Assembly (NCBI GenBank): GCA_015523545.1 | Contig: WAKB01000017.1 | Location: forward strand, 1-35,299 | Direction of reading: 5' to 3' | From: Candidatus Geothermarchaeota archaeon | Lineage (GTDB): Archaea > Thermoproteota > Nitrososphaeria > Geothermarchaeales > JDFR-13 | Length of the DNA stretch: 35,299 bases | Shown: piece after piece, positions 8,238 to 15,991 of the stretch | Layout of the letters: every line of letters begins with the position of its first letter | How positions within the stretch are numbered: the stretch's first letter is position 1 | Made by a program: the position numbers and the translations under genes | Notes under the pieces: model-generated | What the model was told of the DNA's origin: nothing | Database searches by the model: none | What the model saw: the letters and a program-made list of their open reading frames with translations, nothing else

Positions 8238-9431
8238 TCATGACTTCTTCATGAAGGCGAATGCAACGGCAGCCAGGATGACCAGTATCACTGCTATAGC
8301 CGCTATCCACATCATGGTGTTGTCGGCGGCTTCCTCCCCATCAGCAGGCTCCTCACCAGTATCCTGCTGCGGCTCCTCCCTTGGTGTCTCCTCATCAGTT
8401 GGCTCCTCTACAGTGGTATCGTCTTGTGGCTGCTCCTCTGGCTCCTGTTCAACCATCTCAACAGTTGTGCCCCACTCGATAACGTTCTGGAAGAACGTAA
8501 TGCCGTCTAGAGATACACCTTTATATTCATCCTTAAACATGTTGTAGCTACCGATAGGGCTATCACCACTGACCAATACCTTGCTATATTTACCAGAATC
8601 TGTTGGTATCATCTGTATAGCGACTAGGTAAAGTCTACCTGTGAACCCGATCTCATAGGCATTGGGCGGTACACCATCATGGCTAAGTACTGTTCCGTTT
8701 GGTCCAGTCCTAGCCAGCCATGTAACGGTTGGATCTCTCTGGAGGAGGGTCTCGAAATCCACCCACTCACCATCGATGAAGCCTGCCAGGCCAGTAGGCC
8801 CGTGCACAAGTAGCCTGTCAACATTCTCAGTTACCTCGTGGTCATTTATGCCTCCAACCGTTCTGTTGGCTACAACCCTATATGGTGCGCCAGCGTTATT
8901 CTCCGGATCCTCCACAGACATGTAGTCAGCCCTAATAGTGCTTCCGATCGCCTCCAGGATCTTGTTGGGCTCTGCAGCCTTGAATGTGATGTCGTTGGGG
9001 TCTAGGTATGGCTCTGTATAGTCACTATCGGCAGATACCCATAGGAACTTCCCACCCTCAAGGAACCAAGTGGCAATCGCGTTAACCTCCTCGTCGGAGT
9101 AGCCGAACTCAGGCCTATCGATCTTACCCAGTATAAGGACGTCCAGATCCTGGATATTCTCATATGTAATCTCCTCTAGTAGGACAACCTCAAAACCCAT
9201 CTCTTCGAGGAGCTGCTGCATCTGCTGGAGAGCCGTCTGCGCATCCTCCCTCTCCATACCCATTACACGGTAGAACGTCTCATTACTGTCCGGCAGTGTA
9301 AACTGTGTAAGGTCGATACCAGCCTTCTTATCAACCTGTCCAGAGGCTATCGGCAGGGGTGCAGATAGTAGTAGGGCGGCTATCAGGAAGAGTGATAAGA
9401 CGGGGAGATAAGCCTTCGACGGGCTGGTCAT
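8238..9431 (-). CDS. Stalked cell-surface protein with Rossmann/GATase-like ectodomain
   Basis: 397 residues. A Sec-type signal peptide occupies about residues 8-31, ending in A-S-G-Q. The ectodomain (~35-320) contains a pattern seen in IFT52/GldG-like and DUF4350-type domains: a strand 'LDVLILGKI', an acidic 'SDEEVNAIATWFLEGGKFLWVS' segment and several NxT/S glycosylation sites. Residues ~327-370 are an acidic Glu/Pro/Thr/Gln-rich stalk, followed by a C-terminal membrane helix (~373-394) and Lys-Lys tail. The protein should therefore stand outside the cell on a flexible stalk. The gene 11461-12279 encodes a shorter relative with the same ectodomain pattern, and the metallophosphoesterase lies between them. 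Its ligand is unknown. It has its own promoter region (an AT-rich box near 9463-9470), so it may be transcribed separately. Confidence 0.8.
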   Translation of the reverse strand: MTSPSKAYLPVLSLFLIAALLLSAPLPIASGQVDKKAGIDLTQFTLPDSNETFYRVMGMEREDAQTALQQMQQLLEEMGFEVVLLEEITYENIQDLDVLILGKIDRPEFGYSDEEVNAIATWFLEGGKFLWVSADSDYTEPYLDPNDITFKAAEPNKILEAIGSTIRADYMSVEDPENNAGAPYRVVANRTVGGINDHEVTENVDRLLVHGPTGLAGFIDGEWVDFETLLQRDPTVTWLARTGPNGTVLSHDGVPPNAYEIGFTGRLYLVAIQMIPTDSGKYSKVLVSGDSPIGSYNMFKDEYKGVSLDGITFFQNVIEWGTTVEMVEQEPEEQPQDDTTVEEPTDEETPREEPQQDTGEEPADGEEAADNTMMWIAAIAVILVILAAVAFAFMKKS

Positions 9432-9489
9432 ATCACATCACTACATCAATTTTGAGGATGTGTAATAAATCGACTATACACACACGTGT

Positions 9490-9494
9490 AAAAA
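9490..9494 (-). terminator. T-run terminator after the surface phosphoesterase
   Basis: Five T residues on the minus strand, preceded by a C-rich stretch, lie about 20 bp past the stop at 9515. This is the usual form of a simple archaeal terminator. Confidence 0.4.
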
Positions 9495-9514
9495 GGAGGC
9501 GTGGGTAGGGAGGC

Positions 9515-11446
9515 CTACCGCCTCCTCAGGAATAGGAATATGGCCACAGCCACGACGAGAAGAGCGGCCAAGACGGCCATAAGGGTTAGATCCATCCCCT
9601 CACTAGGCTCCTCTGTAGGCTCCTCAGGAGGTGTCTCTGTAGGCTGCTCCGTGGCAGGCTCCTCAGGCTGCTCCCCACCAGTGTCGGGCGTCTCCTCAGA
9701 GGGCTCCTCAGCGGGCTGCTCCTCACCGAACTGGAACATGTATTCAGCACTATTTCCTAGGTAGTCAGTAAGGATTATCTTCACTGTGAAGCTCTCGATG
9801 TCCCTAGGCACCGCTGGGTATAGCCAGGAATCCTTCTCAACCCACTCCGCGTCGATCCACTCACCATCAGTCTTGTACTGGACGACTATGGATGCAACGC
9901 CCGAGGCGTCGTCATCCACATTGAAGTTTATTATGTTGTACTGCTTAAAGCCTATCAACTTAGGCTCCCCAACGACTACTGGCGGCTCCTCATCCACCCC
10001 ACTGACCACAGTCAATACACCCTCACTGTTAGGCCCGATCCTAGCCTCTACGATCAGAGCCAGGCCCTCGCCATCATCGGTCTCCACAGTCTCACTACTT
10101 ATAAGGCTGGCCACGACGCCCCCTGAAGTGGTTATACTGGGTTCACCGGCATACATGATGTTTATCGGTAGCCTAAGAGTGAGCTCTTCCCCACCACCAT
10201 TCCTAATCTCAACCGACATCCCCCTCTTCTTGAAATCGTTGAACCAGGTATACTCCACGTAAGTCTCGTCAAGATTAACAACATTACTCTTGTCTGCATT
10301 GATCTCTCCAGTCTCAACATTAAGCTCAACCCATCTAAAGCCGTTGAAAACCTTTCCATATGCAGTGGAGGTGCTGGAGACTGCGAATATCCCTGTGGTA
10401 TTGACAAGAACATTCTCGACCCTATGTACATGGCCGTGGAAGGCAATGTCTATGCCATACTGCTGATTTATCTGTCTGAAGTTGTCTACCAGCCTTTGGG
10501 ATACAACAGACATGTCCCAGTGAGGGTAGTGTCCCATTATACCTACGAATCTGAATCCAAGGCTCCTGTAGTTCTCTACTGTCTTAGCCAGCCATTCATA
10601 GACATAGTCGACCGATATATCTCCAGTTTCGAAGTTAAGCGGTATAATTATCATATTAGGTAGAACCGCGACGCCAAAGTCTGGGCCCATTACACGCTCC
10701 CAGTAGTAGTCACCTCTGTTGTTGAACACATTGTCTGTATTGCCCATGGCACTGACTACAGGGATAGTTAGATGGTCAAACATGTTGTAGATATGTTCAA
10801 GCCCTCTCTTCTTCTGCTGCTCCAAGAAGTCTCCCGTATTCACTATGACGTCTGCACCCATCGCCTGTATCGTGTAGAGAGCCCTGTCGAAATACATGTA
10901 GGCATATTTGTACTGCCCTCCATAGCCCCCGATATGGACGTCTGAGATATGAGCTACCTTGATCACAGGGTCGAGCTGCATCTCGTTGGGGATGAACACG
11001 GCATTTATCTCTTCATAGGACTCCCCCGCACCAGTCTTGAGAACAAGGTTGTAGATGCTCGGCGGAGCGTCCTCCCCAAGCCCCCCAACTACATAGCGGT
11101 AGTAGGTCTCAACCGCCGACTCAGACCTGTCCTCAACGATCTGTATAGGGCCATCAATGATCTCAAGCTGGATCTCGACTCCATATACGTTGTCGACTAG
11201 CCAGACCTCGGACACATCGGGAAGGAGGGTGTATATCTCTATCTCCATGCCTGGCTGGATATAGACAGGGGTCATTAGACGGGGATATAGGATCTGGCTC
11301 TGTGGAACCCCGCGGTAGGGGACGAAGGGGATATAGGTCTCACTAGCCATGACCGACTCCTGGGAAGCTACTGGCAGGACTGGGGATAGGAACAACGCTG
11401 CTAAAAGGAGGGTAATCCATAGGCTCCTATGCAAGATGACCACCAC
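9515..11446 (-). CDS. Stalked surface metallophosphoesterase (calcineurin-like)
   Basis: 643 residues. A signal peptide (~8-29) precedes an N-terminal beta-rich region, then the phosphoesterase core: DVH (169-171), GD in NTGDF (205-206), GNTD (235-238), GHYPH (305-309) and GHVH (338-341). These supply the two-metal ligands; the usual GNH[D/E] is GNTD, so the canonical catalytic His of motif 3 is Thr, as in phosphodiesterase-like branches of the fold. A C-terminal beta-sandwich (~400-570) with an Ig-like 'DDDASGVASIVVQYK' pattern follows, then a Pro/Glu/Thr stalk and a C-terminal membrane helix ending RRR. It acts outside the cell on an unknown phosphoester (nucleotide, phosphosugar or similar). 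It is 14 bp downstream of 11461-12279 and likely co-transcribed. Confidence 0.88.
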   Translation of the reverse strand: MVVILHRSLWITLLLAALFLSPVLPVASQESVMASETYIPFVPYRGVPQSQILYPRLMTPVYIQPGMEIEIYTLLPDVSEVWLVDNVYGVEIQLEIIDGPIQIVEDRSESAVETYYRYVVGGLGEDAPPSIYNLVLKTGAGESYEEINAVFIPNEMQLDPVIKVAHISDVHIGGYGGQYKYAYMYFDRALYTIQAMGADVIVNTGDFLEQQKKRGLEHIYNMFDHLTIPVVSAMGNTDNVFNNRGDYYWERVMGPDFGVAVLPNMIIIPLNFETGDISVDYVYEWLAKTVENYRSLGFRFVGIMGHYPHWDMSVVSQRLVDNFRQINQQYGIDIAFHGHVHRVENVLVNTTGIFAVSSTSTAYGKVFNGFRWVELNVETGEINADKSNVVNLDETYVEYTWFNDFKKRGMSVEIRNGGGEELTLRLPINIMYAGEPSITTSGGVVASLISSETVETDDGEGLALIVEARIGPNSEGVLTVVSGVDEEPPVVVGEPKLIGFKQYNIINFNVDDDASGVASIVVQYKTDGEWIDAEWVEKDSWLYPAVPRDIESFTVKIILTDYLGNSAEYMFQFGEEQPAEEPSEETPDTGGEQPEEPATEQPTETPPEEPTEEPSEGMDLTLMAVLAALLVVAVAIFLFLRRR

Positions 11447-11460
11447 TATTAAATCCAGGG

Positions 11461-12279
11461 CTATCTGGATAAACCGTCTTTAAACACCTGTTTAAATCTA
11501 CCACGCCCAGCCCAGTATATCCCGATGTAGACGGCAGCCATAAGGATACCTATGAAGACTGTTAGGCCCAGGCTGAGAGGATTGGGCTGTAGATGTATAG
11601 AGACCAGCCAGCTTAGGAGCTCGAGATAGAGATCCTCGGCCGGGCCAGACTCGACCGACCCGAAGCCCAGAGCCATTACCTTGCTGTAGTACCAGGTGAA
11701 TATGTCGCTATAGACCGGGATATACTCTACAGCGACGGCGACACCTCCAGAGGAGTACTCCAGGGTGTACACCTCCCTACCAATCTCCAATATGGATATC
11801 TCCATCCGCCTAGATACGTTGAACACGAGGCCTACAACCGTCTCGTCAAACTCATAGTCAGGTATCTCGGGAGGGCTGAATACAATTGACTCCCATGTAG
11901 GGCCAGAGCTATAGACCCGTAAGGAGCTGCCCAATGCCCTCAGTACACGGTCCATACCCTCAGAACCAAGTATTACTAGGCCCTTACCACCGGTGTTGAA
12001 CCACTCTATCAATAGATCCGTATCAACACCATCACCACTACCAAGAACCAGGATATCCACAGCCATCAACATCTGCCTATCCATCCTCCCCGATAGGGTC
12101 TTAACATTAGACTCGATGATCATAACCTCTCTAAGCAGCTCCTCAAACCCGGGATCAACGTCGACAAGGAGGAAGTTCTTATAGAATAGCTGGGGATTCA
12201 CCCCATAGACCTGCTGGGGAGAGAGGAGTGTTAATACCACCAGCAGTAGAGAGAGATGACGGTACATCCTATGGCCCAT
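11461..12279 (-). CDS. Membrane-anchored surface protein with Rossmann/GATase-like ectodomain
   Basis: 272 residues: a signal peptide (~8-27), an ectodomain with 'VDILVLGSGDG', 'LIEWFNTGGKGLVILGSEG' and 'LRALGSSLR', and a C-terminal membrane helix (~235-258) followed by a basic tail. The 'WF..GGK.LV' and 'L.ALGS..R' segments closely match those in the stalked protein at 8238-9431, so the two appear to be diverged paralogues; this one lacks the acidic stalk. It is the first gene of the minus-strand surface cluster, with GGTGAG immediately before the ATG, and is followed after 14 bp by the metallophosphoesterase. Function is unknown; a partner or receptor of the phosphoesterase is an inference from position only. 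Confidence 0.78.
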   Translation of the reverse strand: MGHRMYRHLSLLLVVLTLLSPQQVYGVNPQLFYKNFLLVDVDPGFEELLREVMIIESNVKTLSGRMDRQMLMAVDILVLGSGDGVDTDLLIEWFNTGGKGLVILGSEGMDRVLRALGSSLRVYSSGPTWESIVFSPPEIPDYEFDETVVGLVFNVSRRMEISILEIGREVYTLEYSSGGVAVAVEYIPVYSDIFTWYYSKVMALGFGSVESGPAEDLYLELLSWLVSIHLQPNPLSLGLTVFIGILMAAVYIGIYWAGRGRFKQVFKDGLSR

Positions 12280-12311
12280 CTCACCAGCCCCACTCTAAAC
12301 AGATATTCATG

Positions 12312-12326
12312 GCTATATACTATATC
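12312..12326 (-). promoter_or_regulatory. Probable TATA region for the 12279-9515 surface gene pair
   Basis: On the minus strand this reads ATATAGTATATAGCC, centred about 40 bp before the ATG at 12279. It would give a ~12-base leader containing GGTGAG. It lies in the 144-bp divergent region shared with the TFB promoter. Confidence 0.45.
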
Positions 12327-12338
12327 GTAGTATGCCGG

Positions 12339-12381
12339 GCTTAAGCATATACTGTATATATTCGCGGCTTATATTTAAGCC
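12339..12381. promoter_or_regulatory. Two TTAAGC palindromes in the TFB upstream region (possible operators)
   Basis: A perfect 8-bp palindrome GCTTAAGC occurs at 12339-12346, and an inverted repeat GGCTTA-TATT-TAAGCC at 12366-12381; a third half-like copy, CGCTTAAACC, follows near 12386. The second overlaps a TATA-like sequence about 50 bp before the TFB start. Such symmetric sites around a core promoter could bind a dimeric regulator, or TFB control of its own gene; this is inference. Confidence 0.4.
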
Positions 12382-12400
12382 ATCCGCTTAAACCATCCTA

Positions 12401-12414
12401 CTTATATATTTTAT
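12401..12414 (+). promoter_or_regulatory. Candidate TATA box for TFB
   Basis: CTTATATATTTTAT is the most AT-rich box before the gene, centred ~17-20 bp from the ATG at 12424, which is slightly closer than the usual leaderless spacing. The alternative is the TATA-like centre at 12366-12381, which would give a ~20-base leader with GGGGGG before the ATG. Confidence 0.4.
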
Positions 12415-12423
12415 GGGGGGAAC

Positions 12424-13404
12424 ATGGGAGGACTATTTGGAGTCGAGAAGTGTCCATTCTGTGGGAGCGATAAGTTCGTATTCCAGAAGACCACGGGAGA
12501 GGTTGTATGTAGGGTATGTGGATACGTGGCGAAGGTGTCTAATGTAGATTTCGGCCCCGAGTGGAGGAGCTTCGAGGGTGACGAGGTCGATAGGTCTAGG
12601 GCCGGGCCTCCACAGACGGCCCTCATGGCTGATAGGGGCCTTGGATCGGTGCTAGGCACATATGGATATGGAGGGTTTGAGAAGGGTAAGATGTCCGAGT
12701 CCCGTAGGAGGGATCTACAGAGGGTGAAAACATGGATAAGCCGTACATCCTCAGTCTCAAGCCACGACAGGAATCTCCAGAACGCCCTAAACACGCTACA
12801 GAAGCTGGGTGAGAAGCTCTTCGTCCCCAAGCAGGTTCTTGAGAGGGCGGCTGAGATCTATAGGCAGGCACTGGCTAAGGATCTTGTGAGGGGGCGTGCA
12901 ATCAACAGCATAGTGGCTGCCAGTCTATACCTCGCCCTCAGGGAGATGGGTACGCCCAGGACCCAGAAGCAGATGGCCAAGGTGGCGAATATCGATAAGA
13001 AGGAGCTTGGGAGGTGCTACCGCCTACTCATAAAGACACTCAACATCAAGCCCCCAGTGATAGACCCTATAGCATATGTACACGCCATAGCCCTAGAGGC
13101 TGGGTATCCACAGCAGGTAACCGTATACGCCGAGAAGATAATCAAGCTGGCTAAGAAGATGAAGATCACCGCTGGTAAGGATCCGGTCGGCCTAGCCGCT
13201 GCGGCTGTCTACTACGCAGCCCTGATAAATGGTCAGAAGGTGACTCAGCGCGACATAGCCAACGCTGCCGACATAACCGAGGTCACGGTGAGGAACAGGT
13301 GTAAGAGCCTACTACAGGACTTCGGCGTCAAGTCGGTGGATGAGCTTAAGAGGCTGGTGGACCAGTACATCAAGGAGGAAGAGGCTAAGGCCCAGGCCAC
13401 ATAG
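12424..13404 (+). CDS. tfb: Transcription initiation factor TFB (archaeal TFIIB)
   Basis: 326 residues, close to the usual ~300-320. An N-terminal zinc ribbon (CPFC at residues 10-13, CRVC at 30-33) is followed by a B-finger/reader region including 'RAGPPQTALMADRGLGS' and two cyclin-like repeats (about 115-210 and 215-310). TFB binds the TBP-TATA complex and the BRE and recruits RNA polymerase; the recognition helix in the second repeat ('TEVTVRNRCKSL') is intact, so it should be functional. It is a single gene, divergent from the surface-protein cluster and convergent with EF-2. No second copy is in the window, so whether it is the housekeeping TFB or one of several paralogues cannot be decided here. 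A T5 run 42 bp after the stop probably ends the message. Confidence 0.98.
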   Translation: MGGLFGVEKCPFCGSDKFVFQKTTGEVVCRVCGYVAKVSNVDFGPEWRSFEGDEVDRSRAGPPQTALMADRGLGSVLGTYGYGGFEKGKMSESRRRDLQRVKTWISRTSSVSSHDRNLQNALNTLQKLGEKLFVPKQVLERAAEIYRQALAKDLVRGRAINSIVAASLYLALREMGTPRTQKQMAKVANIDKKELGRCYRLLIKTLNIKPPVIDPIAYVHAIALEAGYPQQVTVYAEKIIKLAKKMKITAGKDPVGLAAAAVYYAALINGQKVTQRDIANAADITEVTVRNRCKSLLQDFGVKSVDELKRLVDQYIKEEEAKAQAT

Positions 13405-13445
13405 ACAGCCCAACTGCTCCCACTCAATCCTATACCCAAACCCCC

Positions 13446-13450
13446 TTTTT
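13446..13450 (+). terminator. T-run terminator of TFB
   Basis: C5 followed by T5, 42 bp past the TFB stop codon, without an obvious hairpin. This is typical of archaeal U-run termination. Confidence 0.4.
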
Positions 13451-13515
13451 CCCTCACCTAGCTGGCACTATTAGAAGATATGCGCGTAACTCCCTGTTTG
13501 TGGAGGATAGGAGAT

Positions 13516-13520
13516 AAAAA
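13516..13520 (-). terminator. T-run terminator of EF-2
   Basis: A5 on the plus strand (T5 on the coding strand of EF-2), about 25 bp after its stop. Together with 13446-13450 it insulates the convergent TFB and EF-2 messages. Confidence 0.4.
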
Positions 13521-13544
13521 TGTGTGGATGTATCGCCGGGGGGG

Positions 13545-15758
13545 TTATATAACCTCGATCGTCTCCCCCGGAGGTATGAACTCCTCGTAGCTAGGCGGAT
13601 TCTCAGGTAGACCCTTCCTCTTCCTAATCTCTGCCACTAGCTGCTTCAGCATAGCCTTGGGCACCAGCTGCCAGTGGCTGAACTGGGTCTGCCAGAACGC
13701 CCTGCCCTGGGTGGCACCCCTAAGAACCTGGGCCAGGTCGAAGGTCTCCGAGACGGGTATGTATCCATTAACCACGGCGTAGTACTCCCTCTGATCGATG
13801 TTAGTCACCTGGCCACGCTTGCCAGCCAGTACAGAGGTAACAGCACCGATGAACTCCGCGGGAACCTGCACCTGTATCTTCATTATGGGCTCGTATAGGC
13901 TCGGCTCAGCGGCGAGCTCACCACCTAGGAGAGCCCTGTGGACCATGGGAACAACCTGTGCCAGTGTCCTGTGGGCAGGGTCCTCGTGGAACTCCGCATC
14001 CACCAGCACAGCCTTTATACCCCTGACAGGCTCCCTAGCCAGTGCACCCTCCTTCACGAAGTCGAAGAAGGCGCTTATAATCATCTGCTTACTCTCCTGG
14101 AGATACTGGACACCCTTCGTCATATCCACAAGAATATTTCCACGCTCATTATCGATTGCCCATACCCTACGGGCCTCCTCAGCGCTCCAGCCATACTCCA
14201 TCAGGATCTTCTGCAGATCCTTCCTAGGAGTCCTATCAGTGATCTCACCACTACTGATCAAGTTAATAAGCTCCTCGGGCAGCTTCTCGAGGTAAAGCTT
14301 CACCTTGTTATGCTTATTAGGAGACTTACCCGGGAATAGCGGGCTCTTCTTCGTAATCGTCTCCCTATAGACGACTATCGGCGGGGAGGTGACGACCTCT
14401 ATACCCATGTCCTGGAGGAAGTGGATACTAACCTCCAGGTGTAGAGTACCCATACCGGAGATGAGATACTCACCCGTCTCCTCATTGATCGAGACCTTAA
14501 GATTCGGATCCTCGATGGCCAGCTTCCTAAGGGCGTTGATCAACTTAGGTAGGTCACGTGTATTCTTAGGCTCGATAGCGATGGTTACTACGGGCTCCGA
14601 AATATACTTGATGCTCTCGAAGGGAACCATATCCGGCAGGGTAGAGACAGTCTCACCAGCCGTGACCCCGTCGAGACCTAGGACTGCGGGTATATTCCCA
14701 GCCACCATGTAGTCAACAACCTCCCTATATGGCCCCATATACATCCCGACCTGCAGGATCCTGTCCTTAGTCCCCTTGTTGATCAGATAAACCTCCATAC
14801 CCGGCTTCAGAGTACCTGAGAGGAGCCTACCAGTCGCGACTAGGCCGGCCCTCTCATCCACCATCACATTCGTAACCATGAAGGCCACAGGGCCGTCCAC
14901 GTCACAGTTAAGCATGGCCTGGCCGACCTCACTGTTAAGATCTCCCTTCCATATCTTGGGCAGCCTATACTTCTGGGCCTCCATCGGGTTCGGAATATGC
15001 TCTATAACCATGTCCAGAACCGCCTTATGGACGGGGAAGAGCTCCTTAAGCTCCTCGAGCCTACCCTCCTCATAGAACTTGAGGACGTCGTTGAAGGTCA
15101 TACCCTTCTCCATAGCCTGCTTCAACGTGAAGCCCCACCTATCCTTGGCCGAGCCGAAGGCGACGTTGTTGAGGTCAGGCCTTACCTTCCACTTACTCTT
15201 ATACTCGTCCTCGGCGAAGATGTCTATCAGCTTGTTGAACCTATCTATGATCCTAGCCAGCTTCTTCTGTATATCCTTCGGACCTAGCCTAAGCTCGGTG
15301 ATCAGCCTATCAACCTTGTTTATGAAGAGTATAGGCTTAACCCTCTCCGCCAAGGCCTGCCTAGTAACGGTCTCTGTCTGTACCATGATTTCCTCCACAG
15401 CATCAACAACAACCACGGCACCGTCGATAGCCCTTAGTGCACGGGTAACCTTACCCGTGAAGTCTACGTGGCCAGGCGTGTCTATAAGGTTAACTACATA
15501 GCTCTTCCCACCATAGTCGTGGAGCAGGCTAATATTAGCGGTCTTGATCGTGATACCCCTCTTCTGCTCCTCCTCGAGATAGTCGAGTGCCCTAGCCTCA
15601 CCCGCGACCGTGGGGCTCAATAGTCCGGAGGCCGCGAGGAGGCTATCCGTAAGAGTCGTCTTACCATGGTCTACATGTGCAATGATACCGATGTTCCTAA
15701 CCTGCTCCCTATTCCCGATCAGCTTGAGAATCTCCTGGGTCTGCTTATACCTCGGCAT
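13545..15758 (-). CDS. fusA: Translation elongation factor EF-2
   Basis: 737 residues, the full archaeal length. It is the GTPase that drives ribosomal translocation. The G domain shows AHVDHGKTT (G1), RGITI (G2), DTPGH (G3), NKVD (G4) and GSA (G5); domains II-V follow, with 'HEDPAHRTLAQ' at the tip of domain IV. The His before Arg-Thr is the expected diphthamide position, although the residues after it (TLAQ) differ from the GGGQ of eukaryotes. The start ATG at 15758 has GGGGAGGT 10 bases upstream. It is transcribed alone and convergently with TFB. Nothing suggests truncation or duplication. Confidence 0.98.
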   Translation of the reverse strand: MPRYKQTQEILKLIGNREQVRNIGIIAHVDHGKTTLTDSLLAASGLLSPTVAGEARALDYLEEEQKRGITIKTANISLLHDYGGKSYVVNLIDTPGHVDFTGKVTRALRAIDGAVVVVDAVEEIMVQTETVTRQALAERVKPILFINKVDRLITELRLGPKDIQKKLARIIDRFNKLIDIFAEDEYKSKWKVRPDLNNVAFGSAKDRWGFTLKQAMEKGMTFNDVLKFYEEGRLEELKELFPVHKAVLDMVIEHIPNPMEAQKYRLPKIWKGDLNSEVGQAMLNCDVDGPVAFMVTNVMVDERAGLVATGRLLSGTLKPGMEVYLINKGTKDRILQVGMYMGPYREVVDYMVAGNIPAVLGLDGVTAGETVSTLPDMVPFESIKYISEPVVTIAIEPKNTRDLPKLINALRKLAIEDPNLKVSINEETGEYLISGMGTLHLEVSIHFLQDMGIEVVTSPPIVVYRETITKKSPLFPGKSPNKHNKVKLYLEKLPEELINLISSGEITDRTPRKDLQKILMEYGWSAEEARRVWAIDNERGNILVDMTKGVQYLQESKQMIISAFFDFVKEGALAREPVRGIKAVLVDAEFHEDPAHRTLAQVVPMVHRALLGGELAAEPSLYEPIMKIQVQVPAEFIGAVTSVLAGKRGQVTNIDQREYYAVVNGYIPVSETFDLAQVLRGATQGRAFWQTQFSHWQLVPKAMLKQLVAEIRKRKGLPENPPSYEEFIPPGETIEVI

Positions 15759-15822
15759 AGACCTACATACCTCCCCCGAGTATGTGTCTCGAGGCTATGC
15801 TATAATGATTTCAGGCGGGTCT

Positions 15823-15831
15823 CTATATAAA
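15823..15831 (-). promoter_or_regulatory. TATA box of EF-2
   Basis: Minus-strand TTTATATAG, a near-consensus archaeal TATA box. It predicts a start near 15800 and a ~40-base leader that contains the ribosome-binding site GGGGAGGT (15769-15776). Confidence 0.65.
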
Positions 15832-15899
15832 GACTGCTCCTCCCCCGACTAGTATGATCCATAACCCGGATATCCTTGGGAAGGGGTCGGAAAACATTT

Positions 15900-15957
15900 A
15901 TTGTTTAAGCAATCTGCTAAGGATACCTCGAAATATGAATCGGGACGTTTAAGCATA
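15900..15957. promoter_or_regulatory. Repeated TTTAAGCA elements upstream of the Nramp-like gene
   Basis: ATTGTTTAAGCAAT at 15900-15913 is a near-perfect 14-bp palindrome (12 of 14 positions). GTTTAAGCATA recurs at about 15947-15957, close to where a TATA box would sit for a short-leader message starting before 15992. The same TTAAGC core occurs in the TFB upstream region (12339-12381). Confidence 0.35.
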
Positions 15958-15991
15958 GCCGGGTGATTGGATGCATGTGCTTTAGAATGGG

